Program-made: the position numbers and the translations under genes
Assembly (NCBI GenBank): GCA_051883735.1
Contig: JBJEUH010000144.1
Span: forward strand, 1-16,945
Reading direction: 5' to 3'
Source of the DNA: Ventricola sp051883735
GTDB taxonomy: Bacteria; Bacillota; Clostridia; Christensenellales; Aristaeellaceae
DNA length: 16,945 bases
Notes under the pieces: model-generated
The model's database searches: none
What the model was told of the DNA's origin: nothing
Seen by the model: the letters and a program-made list of their open reading frames with translations, nothing else
Shown: in pieces, positions 1 to 7,381 of the stretch
Layout of the letters: every line of letters begins with the position of its first letter
Numbering within the stretch: position 1 is the stretch's first letter

Positions 1-1
1 G

Positions 2-1339
2 CTGTTCATCACGCCGGAGAAGGACCTGGAGGGCAAGAAGATTGCCGACGTGCTGCCGGACTCCTTCTGGGAGACCAACTTCTGGCTGTACTGGCAGACG
101 ATGTTCGCCTTCCAGCGCTGGTCCAGCGCTTTGGAAATGAAGCGCTACCTCTGCCGCTACGTCCATCACATCGACGGCCTGCCGGATTTCAGCGCGCTGC
201 GCTTTACGAAGCTGAACCAGTACGAGAGCCTGATTCTGCCGCTGGTCAAGTATCTGGAGTCCCACGGCGTGCGCATCGAGTACGGCATGGACGTCAAAAA
301 CGTCGTCATTGAAAACGAGGGCGGCAGGAGGATTGCCCGCCAGATCGTCTACGTCAAGGACGGGCAGCAGCAGACCATCGACCTGATCGAGGACGATCTG
401 GTGTTCATCACCAACGGCTGCTGCACGGATTCCTCCTGCTACGGCGACCAGACCCACGCGCCGGACCTGAGCGGTCTGGAAAGCGGGCGCGGCGAGTCCT
501 GGGACATGTGGAAGGCGATCGCGGCGCAGGCCGAGCACGGGGAATACGGCAACCCGGAGGCGTTCTGCAGCAACATCGAGGCCACCAACTGGATGAGCGC
601 CACCGTCGCCACCGCAAGCGAGGAGATCATCCGCCACATCATGGACGTCTGCCAGCGCGATCCCCGTTCGGGCAAGGTGACCACCGGCGGCATCGTGACC
701 GTCAAGGACAGCACCGACAACTGGTATCTCTCCTGGACGATCAACCGTCAGCCGCAGTTCAAGGCGCAGGACAAGAACCTGGTGCTCGTCTGGCTCTACG
801 CCCTGAACACCAACAAGCCGGGCAATTATGTCAAGAAGCCCATGCGCGAGTGCACCGGCGAGGAGGTCTGCCGGGAGTGGCTGTACCACATCGGCGTGCC
901 GGAGGAGCGGATCGACGCGCTGGCGGCGGACGCCTGCAACACCACGACCTGCTTCATGCCCTACATCAACGCGTTCTTCCAGCCCAGGAAGAACGAGGAC
1001 CGTCCGCGCGTGGTGCCGGAGGGCGCTGTGAACTTCGCCTTCCTCGGCCAGTTCACGGAGACGCCCCGCGACACCATCTTCACCATCGAATACTCGATGC
1101 GCACGGGCATGGAGGCGGTCTACACGCTGCTGAACATCGACCGCGGCGTGCCGGAGGTCTGGGGCAGCAAGTACGACGTGCGCGAGCTGCTGCGCGCCTG
1201 CTACTACGCCATCGACAAGAAGCCCATCACGGACGTCAAGCTGGGCTTCATGGAGCACGAGCTTCTGAGGATCGTGCTCAGGAAGGTGAAGGGAACGGAT
1301 ATCGAGCTGCTCCTGAAGGAGAGCGGGCTCATCGAGTGA
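2..1339 (+). CDS. ohyA: Oleate hydratase (MCRA family), 5' end missing
   Basis: The reading frame is open from base 2, so the gene enters from the left; the GTG at 50 is internal. About 445 residues are visible out of a usual 570-590, so the N-terminal FAD-binding Rossmann motif lies outside. The family is FAD-dependent and adds water to the cis-9 double bond of oleic and related acids, giving 10-hydroxystearate; it acts in the cytosol or at the inner membrane face and helps detoxify unsaturated fatty acids. Seen here: the family segments FAFQRWSSALEMKRYL, TKLNQYESLILPL (this tyrosine aligns with the one I recall as catalytic), FITNGCC, MPYINAFFQPR, GAVNFAFLGQFTETPRDTIF and MEAVYTLLNIDRGVPEVWGS, ending in ELLLKESGLIE. 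The NG motif is followed by two cysteines, with a third shortly after. A hairpin terminator follows 18 bases after the stop. Identification is firm; substrate is inferred from the family. Confidence 0.93.
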   Translation: MFITPEKDLEGKKIADVLPDSFWETNFWLYWQTMFAFQRWSSALEMKRYLCRYVHHIDGLPDFSALRFTKLNQYESLILPLVKYLESHGVRIEYGMDVKNVVIENEGGRRIARQIVYVKDGQQQTIDLIEDDLVFITNGCCTDSSCYGDQTHAPDLSGLESGRGESWDMWKAIAAQAEHGEYGNPEAFCSNIEATNWMSATVATASEEIIRHIMDVCQRDPRSGKVTTGGIVTVKDSTDNWYLSWTINRQPQFKAQDKNLVLVWLYALNTNKPGNYVKKPMRECTGEEVCREWLYHIGVPEERIDALAADACNTTTCFMPYINAFFQPRKNEDRPRVVPEGAVNFAFLGQFTETPRDTIFTIEYSMRTGMEAVYTLLNIDRGVPEVWGSKYDVRELLRACYYAIDKKPITDVKLGFMEHELLRIVLRKVKGTDIELLLKESGLIE

Positions 1340-1357
1340 CAATATTCCCCATACACA

Positions 1358-1391
1358 AAAACAGCTTCCTCCTGACGGGGGAAGCTGTTTT
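1358..1391. terminator. Bidirectional terminator between ohyA and metY
   Basis: AAAACAGCTTCC (1358-1369) pairs perfectly with GGAAGCTGTTTT (1380-1391) around a 10-base loop. The stem ends in A and T tracts on both sides, so it can end the ohyA transcript from the left and the metY transcript from the right. The two genes converge here, with only 57 bases between their stop codons. Confidence 0.88.
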
Positions 1392-1396
1392 GATGC

Positions 1397-2680
1397 TTAC
1401 AGGGAACCGAGCGCTTGCTCCAGGTCGGCCAGGATGTCGTCGATATGCTCCGTGCCGATGGACAGGCGGATGGTGCTGGGCGTGATGTTCTGCTGCGCCA
1501 GCTCCTCGTCGGTGAGCTGGCCGTGCGTGGTCGTCGCCGGGTGGATCACCAGGCTCTTGACGTCCGCGACGTTGGCCAGCAGGGAGAAGATCTTGAGGCT
1601 GTCGCAGAATCGCTGCGCCGCCTCGCGCCCGCCCGCGAGCTCGATGGTGAAGATCGACGCGCCGCCGTTCGGGAAATAGCGCTCGTACAGCGCGTGATCC
1701 GGGTGTTCCGACAGGCTCGGATGGTTGACCTTCGCGACCTTCGGATGCCGGCTCAGGTATTCGACGACGCGCTTTGTGTTGTACGCGTGGCGCTCCAGAC
1801 GCAGGGACAGCGTCTCCACGCCCATGAGCAGCAGGAAGCAGTTGAAGGGGGAGATGCAGGCGCCCGTGTCGCGCAGCAGCACGCACCGAATGTACGCGAC
1901 GAAGGCCGCGCCGCCAAACGCTTCGGTGAAGGAGACGCCGTGGTAGCTCGGGTTCGGCTCGCAGATCTGCGGGAATTTCCCGCTCGCCCTCCAGTCGTAT
2001 TTGCCGGAATCGACGATGATGCCGCCCAGCGACGTGCCGTGACCGCCGATGAACTTGGTGGCCGAGTGCACGACGATGTCCGCGCCGTGCTCGATCGGGC
2101 GGATGAGGTACGGCGTGCCGAACGTGTTGTCGATCACCAGCGGCAGGCCGTGGCGGTGCGCGATCTCCGCGATCGCGTCGATGTCCGGGATATCGCTGTT
2201 CGGGTTGCCCAGCGTCTCCAGATACACGCATTTTGTGTTCTCCCGGATGGCCGCCTCGACCTCGTCAAGATGGCGGGCGTTCACGAACGTGGTCGTCACG
2301 CCGCTCTCCTCAAACGTGTGCGCGAGATAATTGTAGGTGCCGCCGTAGATCGTCGTCTGCGCGACGATGTGGTCGCCCTGCTTGCACAGCGCCTGCAGCG
2401 CGTAGGCGATCGCCGCCGCACCGCTGGCCGTCGCCAGGGCCGCCGTGCCGCCCTCCAGCGCGGCGATGCGCTTTTCCAGCACGTCCTGCGTCGGGTTGTT
2501 CATGCGGCCGTAGATGTTGCCCTGCTCCGAAAGATCGAACAGCGCGGTCGCGTGCGCGGCGTTGTCAAAGACGTATGAGGTCGTCTGATAGATCGGCACG
2601 GCGCGCGCGCCGGTTGCGGGATCGGCCTGCTCCTGGCCGACGTGGAGCTGCATGGTCTCAAAGCGATACGGCGGATTCAT
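1397..2680 (-). CDS. metY: O-acetylhomoserine sulfhydrylase (MetY/Met17)
   Basis: PLP enzyme of 427 residues, the usual length of the O-acetylhomoserine aminocarboxypropyltransferase family. It makes homocysteine from O-acetylhomoserine and sulfide in methionine synthesis; some members also act as cysteine synthase. Visible: the N-terminal LHVGQ and YQTTSYVF segments, YGRMNNPT with Tyr57 and Arg59 that bind the cofactor phosphate of the neighbouring subunit, IDNTFGTP with Asp184, and SATKFIGGHG with the Schiff-base Lys209. The long insert after the lysine and the C-terminal TEHIDDILADLEQAL are typical of MetY rather than cystathionine gamma-synthase. The ATG at 2680 is chosen because AGAAGGGGG sits before it; the frame continues upstream without family sequence. 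It lies 161 bases downstream of serA. I see no SAM riboswitch in that gap. A homocysteine-versus-cysteine role cannot be separated from sequence alone. Confidence 0.93.
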   Translation of the reverse strand: MNPPYRFETMQLHVGQEQADPATGARAVPIYQTTSYVFDNAAHATALFDLSEQGNIYGRMNNPTQDVLEKRIAALEGGTAALATASGAAAIAYALQALCKQGDHIVAQTTIYGGTYNYLAHTFEESGVTTTFVNARHLDEVEAAIRENTKCVYLETLGNPNSDIPDIDAIAEIAHRHGLPLVIDNTFGTPYLIRPIEHGADIVVHSATKFIGGHGTSLGGIIVDSGKYDWRASGKFPQICEPNPSYHGVSFTEAFGGAAFVAYIRCVLLRDTGACISPFNCFLLLMGVETLSLRLERHAYNTKRVVEYLSRHPKVAKVNHPSLSEHPDHALYERYFPNGGASIFTIELAGGREAAQRFCDSLKIFSLLANVADVKSLVIHPATTTHGQLTDEELAQQNITPSTIRLSIGTEHIDDILADLEQALGSL

Positions 2681-2707
2681 CGTATTCCCCCTTCTGGGTT
2701 TTGGGAA

Positions 2708-2725
2708 CTGCAAAACAGCTTGCAG
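2708..2725. repeat. Perfect inverted repeat in the metY leader
   Basis: CTGCAA and TTGCAG are exact inverted arms around AACAGC, 28 bases before the metY start. The site could be a protein operator or a small leader hairpin. There is no known motif I can assign, and 6-bp palindromes do occur by chance. Confidence 0.35.
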
Positions 2726-2841
2726 CGAGCACAGGACTGCTCTCTTTTGCCATATAGGACATTGCTCCGAAAATCGTGCATCGAGCACCGTGTGACTTGA
2801 TTTTGCATGGCTGTTCGGAAGCGGGTGCGCGCACGGCGCGC

Positions 2842-4020
2842 TTACACGCCCAGCAGGCGGACGCGCTTCATGCCCGGGATCGCGCGGACCTTCTCGCACA
2901 GCGCGTCCTGCGCGCGGGCCGGAATCTCGTCCATGTCCACGACGGACACGGCCATCGCCCCGCGGGAGCGGTTCACCAGGTCGGAGATGTTGAGGCCGAA
3001 GCCCGCGACGGCGGAGGTGATGGAGCCCAGCACGTTCGGGACGTTCTCATGGATGCACAAAAGGCGCGGCTTTACGACCGGCGCGACGTCGATGGCCGGC
3101 AGGTTCACGCTGTTGCGGATGATGCCGGACTCCAGGAAGTCGCGGGTCTGCGCGGCGGCCATCACGGCGCAGTTCTCCTCGCTCTCCGGGGTGGAGGCGC
3201 CCAGGTGCGGGATGGCGATCACGCCGTCCAGGCCGAGCAGCGCGTCGCTCGGGAAATCGGTCACATAGCAGCCGACGCGGCCGTCGCCCAGCGCGTCCAC
3301 GAGCGCCGCCTCGTCCACCAGGCCGCCGCGCGCAAAGTTCATGATGCGCACGCCCTTGCGGCAGATGGACAGGCTGCGGGTGCCGACCATCGCGCGGGTC
3401 TTCTCGTTGAGCGGCACATGCAGGGTGATGAAGTCGCACTCGGAGAACAGCGTATCCAGCGAGTTCTCGCGCTTGACCTGCTGGGACAGCTTCCACGCGT
3501 GCTCGACGGAGATCATCGGGTCATAGCCGATGACGTTCATGCCCAGATGCACGGCGGCGTTGGCCACCAGCACGCCGATGGCGCCCAGGCCCACCACGCC
3601 CAGCGTCTTGCCGCGCAGCTCCGGGCCGACAAAGGCCTTCTTGCCCTTTTCCACGGCCTTTTCCACCGCGGCGCCCTGGCCCTTGAGCGTGCGCGCCCAC
3701 TCGATGCCGCCCACGATGTTGCGGCAGGAGAGCAGCATGCCGGCCAGCACCATCTCGGCGACGGCATTGGCGTTCGCGCCCGGGGTGTTGAACACGCAGA
3801 TGCCCTTCTCGCTGCACGCGTCCACGGGGATGTTGTTGTAGCCCGCGCCGGCGCGGGCGATGCACAGCACGCTGTCGTCGATCGGGGCGTCGTGCATGGA
3901 GGCGGAGCGCACCAGCACGGCCTGCGGATGGGCTACGTCATCGGCGACCTTGTACTTCTCATCCAGCTGCGTGTAGATCGCGGAGGAAATCGCGTTGAGC
4001 GTCTTGATTCTGTATTCCAT
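2842..4020 (-). CDS. serA: D-3-phosphoglycerate dehydrogenase, short ACT-domain form
   Basis: NAD-dependent enzyme of 392 residues that oxidises 3-phosphoglycerate to 3-phosphohydroxypyruvate, the first step of serine synthesis. Substrate-binding lobe at about 1-95 and 285-315 (ARAGAGYNNI near 55-64), Rossmann nucleotide-binding domain at about 96-284 with GLGAIG at 144-149, FARGG with the catalytic arginine at 231, and PHLGASTPESEENCA with the catalytic histidine at 272. A C-terminal ACT domain at about 320-392 (VPNVLGSITSAVAGFGLNI) suggests serine feedback control. The intervening ASB domain of the long form is absent. The usual Glu-Pro pair before the catalytic histidine is replaced by a DFPSDALLG stretch. 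GGGAGG precedes the ATG. It follows serC by 112 bases in the same direction. A GC-only hairpin, GCGCGC-ACG-GCGCGC at 2827-2841, follows the stop without a T run. Confidence 0.94.
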   Translation of the reverse strand: MEYRIKTLNAISSAIYTQLDEKYKVADDVAHPQAVLVRSASMHDAPIDDSVLCIARAGAGYNNIPVDACSEKGICVFNTPGANANAVAEMVLAGMLLSCRNIVGGIEWARTLKGQGAAVEKAVEKGKKAFVGPELRGKTLGVVGLGAIGVLVANAAVHLGMNVIGYDPMISVEHAWKLSQQVKRENSLDTLFSECDFITLHVPLNEKTRAMVGTRSLSICRKGVRIMNFARGGLVDEAALVDALGDGRVGCYVTDFPSDALLGLDGVIAIPHLGASTPESEENCAVMAAAQTRDFLESGIIRNSVNLPAIDVAPVVKPRLLCIHENVPNVLGSITSAVAGFGLNISDLVNRSRGAMAVSVVDMDEIPARAQDALCEKVRAIPGMKRVRLLGV

Positions 4021-4132
4021 GGAAGAAAACCTCCCTTATTGATAGGATGATTCTTTTGCAGAGCGCCGGCCTTGGGCGCGCAACTGCAATGTTTTCAGCG
4101 TTTTTCGGCGATGCCGCCGTCAGCGTGCCGGC

Positions 4133-5203
4133 TTATTTGTTGTTCATCTCGAATTCCTTCATGAACTCGACCAGCTTCACCACGCCCTCCATCGGCATGG
4201 CGTTGTAGATGCTCGCGCGCATGCCGCCGACGATGCGGTGGCCCTTGAGGTTCACCAGGCCCCTGGCTGTGGCCTCCTTGACAAACGCCGCGTCCTTGTC
4301 GGCGTCGCCGGTGACGAAGGTGACGTTCATGCGGCTGCGGTACTTCTCCTGCGCGGTGCCCTTGAAGAGCTTCGAGTTGTCCAGAAAATCGTAGAGCAGG
4401 TTCGCCTTCTCGATGTTGACCTTTTCGATGGCCGCGACGCCGCCCTGCTTCTTCAGCCACTCGAACGTCAGACCCGCCACATAGATGCCGAAGCAGTTCG
4501 GGGTGTTGAGCATGCTGTCCGCGTCGGCCATCTTCTTGAAGCTCATGACCTTCGGGGTGATGGGCATCTCGTTGCCCAGCAGGTCCTCGCGCACGACGAG
4601 GATGACCACGCCGGCCGGGGCGACGTTCTTCTGCGCGCCGGCATAGATCACGCCGAATTTGGAGACGTCGTAGACCTCGGAAAGGATGTTGGAGGACATA
4701 TCCGCGACCAGCGGGATGTCGCCGGTCTCCGGCACATGGTCATAGCGCGTGCCGTAGATGGTGTTGTTGGTGGTGATGTGGACGTACTTGGCGTCCGGGG
4801 AGAGGGTGTAATCCGGGATGTAGGTGTAGTTGTCGGCGCGGGAGGAGCCGGCGACGTTGACCTCGCCGTACTTCTGGGCCTCTACCAGCGCGTTGTGCGC
4901 GAAGTTGCCGGAGTCGATGTAGTCGGCCTTGCCGCCCTGCATCAGGTTCATGGGCACGGCGGAGAACATGGCGGTCGCGCCGCCCTGCAGGAACATGACC
5001 TTGTAGCCCTCCGGCACGCCCATCACGTCCCTGAAGTCCGCGACGGTCTTTTCGAAGATCTCCAGGTACATCTTAGATCGGTGACTCATCTCCATGACGG
5101 ACATGCCCGTACTGCCGTAACAGAGCAGGTCCTTCTGTACCTTTTCGAGCACTTCAGTCGCGAGCATGGACGGGCCGGGCGCGAAATTGTAAACGCGATT
5201 CAT
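4133..5203 (-). CDS. serC: Phosphoserine aminotransferase
   Basis: PLP-dependent transaminase of 356 residues, normal for SerC. It converts 3-phosphohydroxypyruvate and glutamate to phosphoserine and 2-oxoglutarate, the second step of serine synthesis; the family also acts on the pyridoxine precursor. Visible: NFAPGPSMLATEVL at the N-terminus, the substrate-binding SHRSK region near 40-44, FLQGGATAMF near 71-80, TNNTIYGT near 145-152, and the PLP lysine at 192 in GAQKNVAPAG. The C-terminus carries VGGMRASIYNAMP, the usual substrate-binding end of SerC. The start at 5203 is taken over an in-frame ATG 21 bases upstream because TGAGGAGGC is well placed before it and family proteins begin there. 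It is the first gene of the minus-strand serC-serA(-metY) block, with a promoter at 5285-5313. No phosphoserine phosphatase is in the window. Confidence 0.95.
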   Translation of the reverse strand: MNRVYNFAPGPSMLATEVLEKVQKDLLCYGSTGMSVMEMSHRSKMYLEIFEKTVADFRDVMGVPEGYKVMFLQGGATAMFSAVPMNLMQGGKADYIDSGNFAHNALVEAQKYGEVNVAGSSRADNYTYIPDYTLSPDAKYVHITTNNTIYGTRYDHVPETGDIPLVADMSSNILSEVYDVSKFGVIYAGAQKNVAPAGVVILVVREDLLGNEMPITPKVMSFKKMADADSMLNTPNCFGIYVAGLTFEWLKKQGGVAAIEKVNIEKANLLYDFLDNSKLFKGTAQEKYRSRMNVTFVTGDADKDAAFVKEATARGLVNLKGHRIVGGMRASIYNAMPMEGVVKLVEFMKEFEMNNK

Positions 5204-5284
5204 AGAAACAAGCCTCCTCAGCAAATTCCTCCGAAAGTGCAGGACAACAGTCCAAATTCATCATTTCAGAGGTGTATTTGCCCC

Positions 5285-5313
5285 ATATTACCATAGAAAC
5301 GAAAGAATTGCAA
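5285..5313 (-). promoter_or_regulatory. Sigma-A promoter of serC
   Basis: Read on the minus strand, TTGCAA (5308-5313) and TAATAT (5285-5290) are separated by exactly 17 bases. Transcription would start near 5278 and give a leader of about 75 nt before serC. No riboswitch or T-box motif is recognised in that leader. Confidence 0.75.
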
Positions 5314-5374
5314 TGGCGAACAGATAAATATGTATTTTTCCCGCCGAATAGACCCCCTGGACGGGAAAATTCAC

Positions 5375-5403
5375 TTGACGGGAGCGGTCGGGCATGGTAT
5401 GAT
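5375..5403 (+). promoter_or_regulatory. Sigma-A promoter of fhs
   Basis: TTGACG (5375-5380) and TATGAT (5398-5403) with a 17-base spacer lie about 40 bases before the ZTP aptamer. The start of transcription is expected near 5410. It is divergent from the serC promoter, with 61 bases between the two -35 boxes. Confidence 0.82.
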
Positions 5404-5441
5404 TTTCCTGATCCGACCAGGGTGATTTGCCCTTTCGGAAA

Positions 5442-5517
5442 GCGGCATGACTGACGGAAGTGGGACGACCCACAGGAAGTGCCGCGGCGCGCGAGCGCTT
5501 GAGCCGACCGTCTGGGC
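5442..5517 (+). promoter_or_regulatory. ZTP riboswitch (pfl motif) controlling fhs
   Basis: The leader fits the ZTP/ZMP aptamer. P1 is GCGGCAT (5442-5448) with GTGCCGC (5479-5485). The conserved GACTGACGG follows in the P1/P2 joint. P2 is GTGGG (5460-5464) with CCCAC (5469-5473). The pseudoknot pairs GACGG (5453-5457) with CCGTC (5508-5512). The conserved CCGNC-TGGGC ligand loop is at 5508-5517, closed by GCC (5503-5505) and GGC (5515-5517). The GGC closing strand is also the 5' base of the terminator stem, so ligand binding would block termination and turn the gene on. ZTP signals low 10-formyl-tetrahydrofolate, the product of fhs, and fhs is a known member of this regulon. Consensus is from memory; a covariance-model search would settle it. 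Confidence 0.92.
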
Positions 5518-5544
5518 GCACTGAATTGTTCGGTGCGCCTTTTT
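5515..5544 (+). terminator. Riboswitch-controlled terminator before fhs
   Basis: GGCGCACTGAA (5515-5525) pairs with TTCGGTGCGCC (5529-5539) through 11 pairs including one G-T, around a 3-base loop, followed by five T. It shares GGC with the ZTP aptamer, so the two folds exclude each other. Confidence 0.92.
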
Positions 5545-5588
5545 ATATGAAAAGACGCTGCCGGAAACGACACAAGGAGGATTCTGTC

Positions 5589-7265
5589 ATGGCTTATTTG
5601 TCCGATATCGAAATCGCGCAGGCGTGTGAAATGAAGGACATCCGCGAGATCGCGAGGACCGCGGGCGTCAGCGAAAAGTACCTGGAGCTCTACGGCAACC
5701 ACAAGGCGAAGGTCGATTACAACCTTCTGAATGAAAACGACGCGCCCGACGGCAAGCTGGTGCTGGTCACCGCGATTTCCCCGACCCCGGCGGGCGAGGG
5801 CAAGACCACCACGAGCGTGGGCCTGGCCGACGGCATGCGCCGCATCGGCAAGAACGCGATCCTCGCGCTGCGCGAGCCGAGCCTGGGCCCGGTGTTCGGC
5901 GTGAAGGGCGGCGCGGCCGGCGGCGGCTATGCGCAGGTCGTGCCGATGGAGGACATCAACCTGCACTTCACCGGCGACTTCCACGCCATCGGCGCGGCGA
6001 ACAACCTGCTGGCCGCGATGCTGGACAACCACATCCAGCAGGGCAACAAGCTGGGCATCGACGTCAAGAAGATCACCTGGAAGCGTTGCGTGGACATGAA
6101 CGACCGCCAGCTGCGCAATATCGTCGACGGCCTGGGCGGCAGGATGCAGGGCGTGCCGCGCGAGGACGGCTTTGACATCACCGTCGCCAGCGAGGTCATG
6201 GCCGTGTTCTGCCTGTCCTCCTCGATCCGCGACCTCAAGGAGCGCCTGGCAAAGATCATCGTGGGCTACACCTACGACGACAAGCCCGTGACCGCGGGCG
6301 ACCTGAAGGCCGCGGGCGCCATGGCTGCGCTGCTCAAGGACGCGCTCAAGCCGAACCTCGTGCAGACGCTGGAGGGCACCCCGGCGTTCATCCACGGCGG
6401 CCCGTTCGCGAACATCGCCCACGGCTGCAACTCCATCATGGCGACCCGCATGGCGCTCAAGCTGGGCGACTACTGCGTGACCGAGGCCGGCTTCGGCGCG
6501 GACCTGGGCGCGGAGAAGTTCCTCGACATCAAGTGCCGCAAGGCAGGCCTGCGGCCTGCGGCCGTCGTCGTCGTGGCGACCGTGCGCGCGCTCAAGCATC
6601 ACGGCGGCGTGGCCAAGGCCGACCTGAACAGCGAGAACCTCGAGGCGCTGGCGAAGGGCCTGCCCAACCTGCTGCGCCACGTCGAGAACATCACGAAGAC
6701 CTATCAGCTGCCGTGCGTCGTGGCGATCAACCGCTTCCCGATGGACACCGAGGCGGAGCTGGCGCTGGTGCGCGAGAGGTGCCGCGAGCTGGGCGTGAAC
6801 GTCGCGCTCTCCGAGGTCTGGGCCAAGGGCGGCGAAGGCGGCGTGGAACTGGCCCGCGAGGTCGTGCGCCTGTGCGAGGAGGGCGAAAACCACTTCCGCT
6901 ATGCCTACGAGCTGAACACGACCATCGAGCAGAAGCTGGACGCCATCGTGAAAAACGTCTATCGCGGCGCGGGCGTGACGCTCACCCCGGCGGCGAAGAA
7001 GCAGGCGCAGCAGCTCACCGAGCTGGGCTTCGGCGAATACCCGATCTGCATGGCCAAGACGCAGTATTCCTTCTCCGACGACCAGAAGCTGCTAGGCGCG
7101 CCGGAGGGCTTTACCGTCACCGTGCGCAGCCTCAAGGTCTCCGCGGGCGCGGGCTTCATCGTGGCGCTCACCGGCGACATCATGACCATGCCGGGCCTGC
7201 CGAAGGTGCCCGCCGCCGAAAATATCGACGTGACCGACGACGGTAAGATCGTGGGCCTGTTCTGA
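5589..7265 (+). CDS. fhs: Formate-tetrahydrofolate ligase
   Basis: Protein of 558 residues, the normal length of clostridial 10-formyl-THF synthetase. It makes 10-formyl-THF from formate, ATP and tetrahydrofolate in the cytosol, feeding purine and formyl-methionine synthesis and, in acetogens, the methyl branch of the Wood-Ljungdahl pathway. Visible: the ATP-binding P-loop TPAGEGKTTT at 66-75 with Lys72, REPSLGPVFGVKGGAAGGGYAQ in two family blocks that follow, the DINLHFTGDFHAI block, TEAGFGADLGAEKF, and a C-terminal MPGLPKVPAAENIDV. The ATG has AAGGAGG eight bases upstream. The gene stands alone behind its own promoter and ZTP riboswitch and is followed two bases after the stop by repeat copy A. 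Whether it serves purine supply or acetogenesis cannot be told, since no other Wood-Ljungdahl gene is in view. Confidence 0.97.
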   Translation: MAYLSDIEIAQACEMKDIREIARTAGVSEKYLELYGNHKAKVDYNLLNENDAPDGKLVLVTAISPTPAGEGKTTTSVGLADGMRRIGKNAILALREPSLGPVFGVKGGAAGGGYAQVVPMEDINLHFTGDFHAIGAANNLLAAMLDNHIQQGNKLGIDVKKITWKRCVDMNDRQLRNIVDGLGGRMQGVPREDGFDITVASEVMAVFCLSSSIRDLKERLAKIIVGYTYDDKPVTAGDLKAAGAMAALLKDALKPNLVQTLEGTPAFIHGGPFANIAHGCNSIMATRMALKLGDYCVTEAGFGADLGAEKFLDIKCRKAGLRPAAVVVVATVRALKHHGGVAKADLNSENLEALAKGLPNLLRHVENITKTYQLPCVVAINRFPMDTEAELALVRERCRELGVNVALSEVWAKGGEGGVELAREVVRLCEEGENHFRYAYELNTTIEQKLDAIVKNVYRGAGVTLTPAAKKQAQQLTELGFGEYPICMAKTQYSFSDDQKLLGAPEGFTVTVRSLKVSAGAGFIVALTGDIMTMPGLPKVPAAENIDVTDDGKIVGLF

Positions 7266-7267
7266 TC

Positions 7268-7362
7268 GCGCGAAGCGAACATGGGGTCAAGGGGCGAAGT
7301 CCCTTGCGGGGGTTGGGGCAGAGCCCCAAGCAGGTTTTAGGGCGGCAGCCCTAGCGTACCCC
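7268..7362 (+). repeat. Dispersed hairpin element, copy A (with third hairpin and closing helix)
   Basis: Starts with GCGCGAAGCGAA, then hairpin 1 AAGGG/CCCTT (7289-7305), hairpin 2 TTGGGGC/GCCCCAA (7313-7329) and hairpin 3 TAGGGC/GCCCTA (7338-7353). GGGGT (7283-7287) can pair with ACCCC (7358-7362) and close all three into one branched fold. It fills the gap between fhs and the dipeptidase gene and is oriented along fhs. Copies B and C share the first two hairpins but not the third. It may serve as an fhs 3' end structure; no T run is present. Confidence 0.8.
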
Positions 7363-7381
7363 ATCGAATGGAGGAATCATC

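Noticed and set aside
2681..2841. SAM riboswitch or methionine T-box before metY
   Set aside because: No S-box core helices, no T-box core AGGGTGG and no terminator were found in the gap. A TATATG on the minus strand lacks a credible -35.
5442..5517. Tetrahydrofolate riboswitch before fhs
   Set aside because: The helices, the GACTGACGG joint and the CCGTC-TGGGC loop fit the ZTP class, not the THF aptamers.
5154..6893. A 579-residue open frame on the minus strand across fhs, and many similar long frames opposite other genes
   Set aside because: GC-rich codon use leaves few stops in the antisense frames. The predicted protein is Ala/Arg/His/Val-rich and matches no family, while the other strand encodes a clear enzyme.
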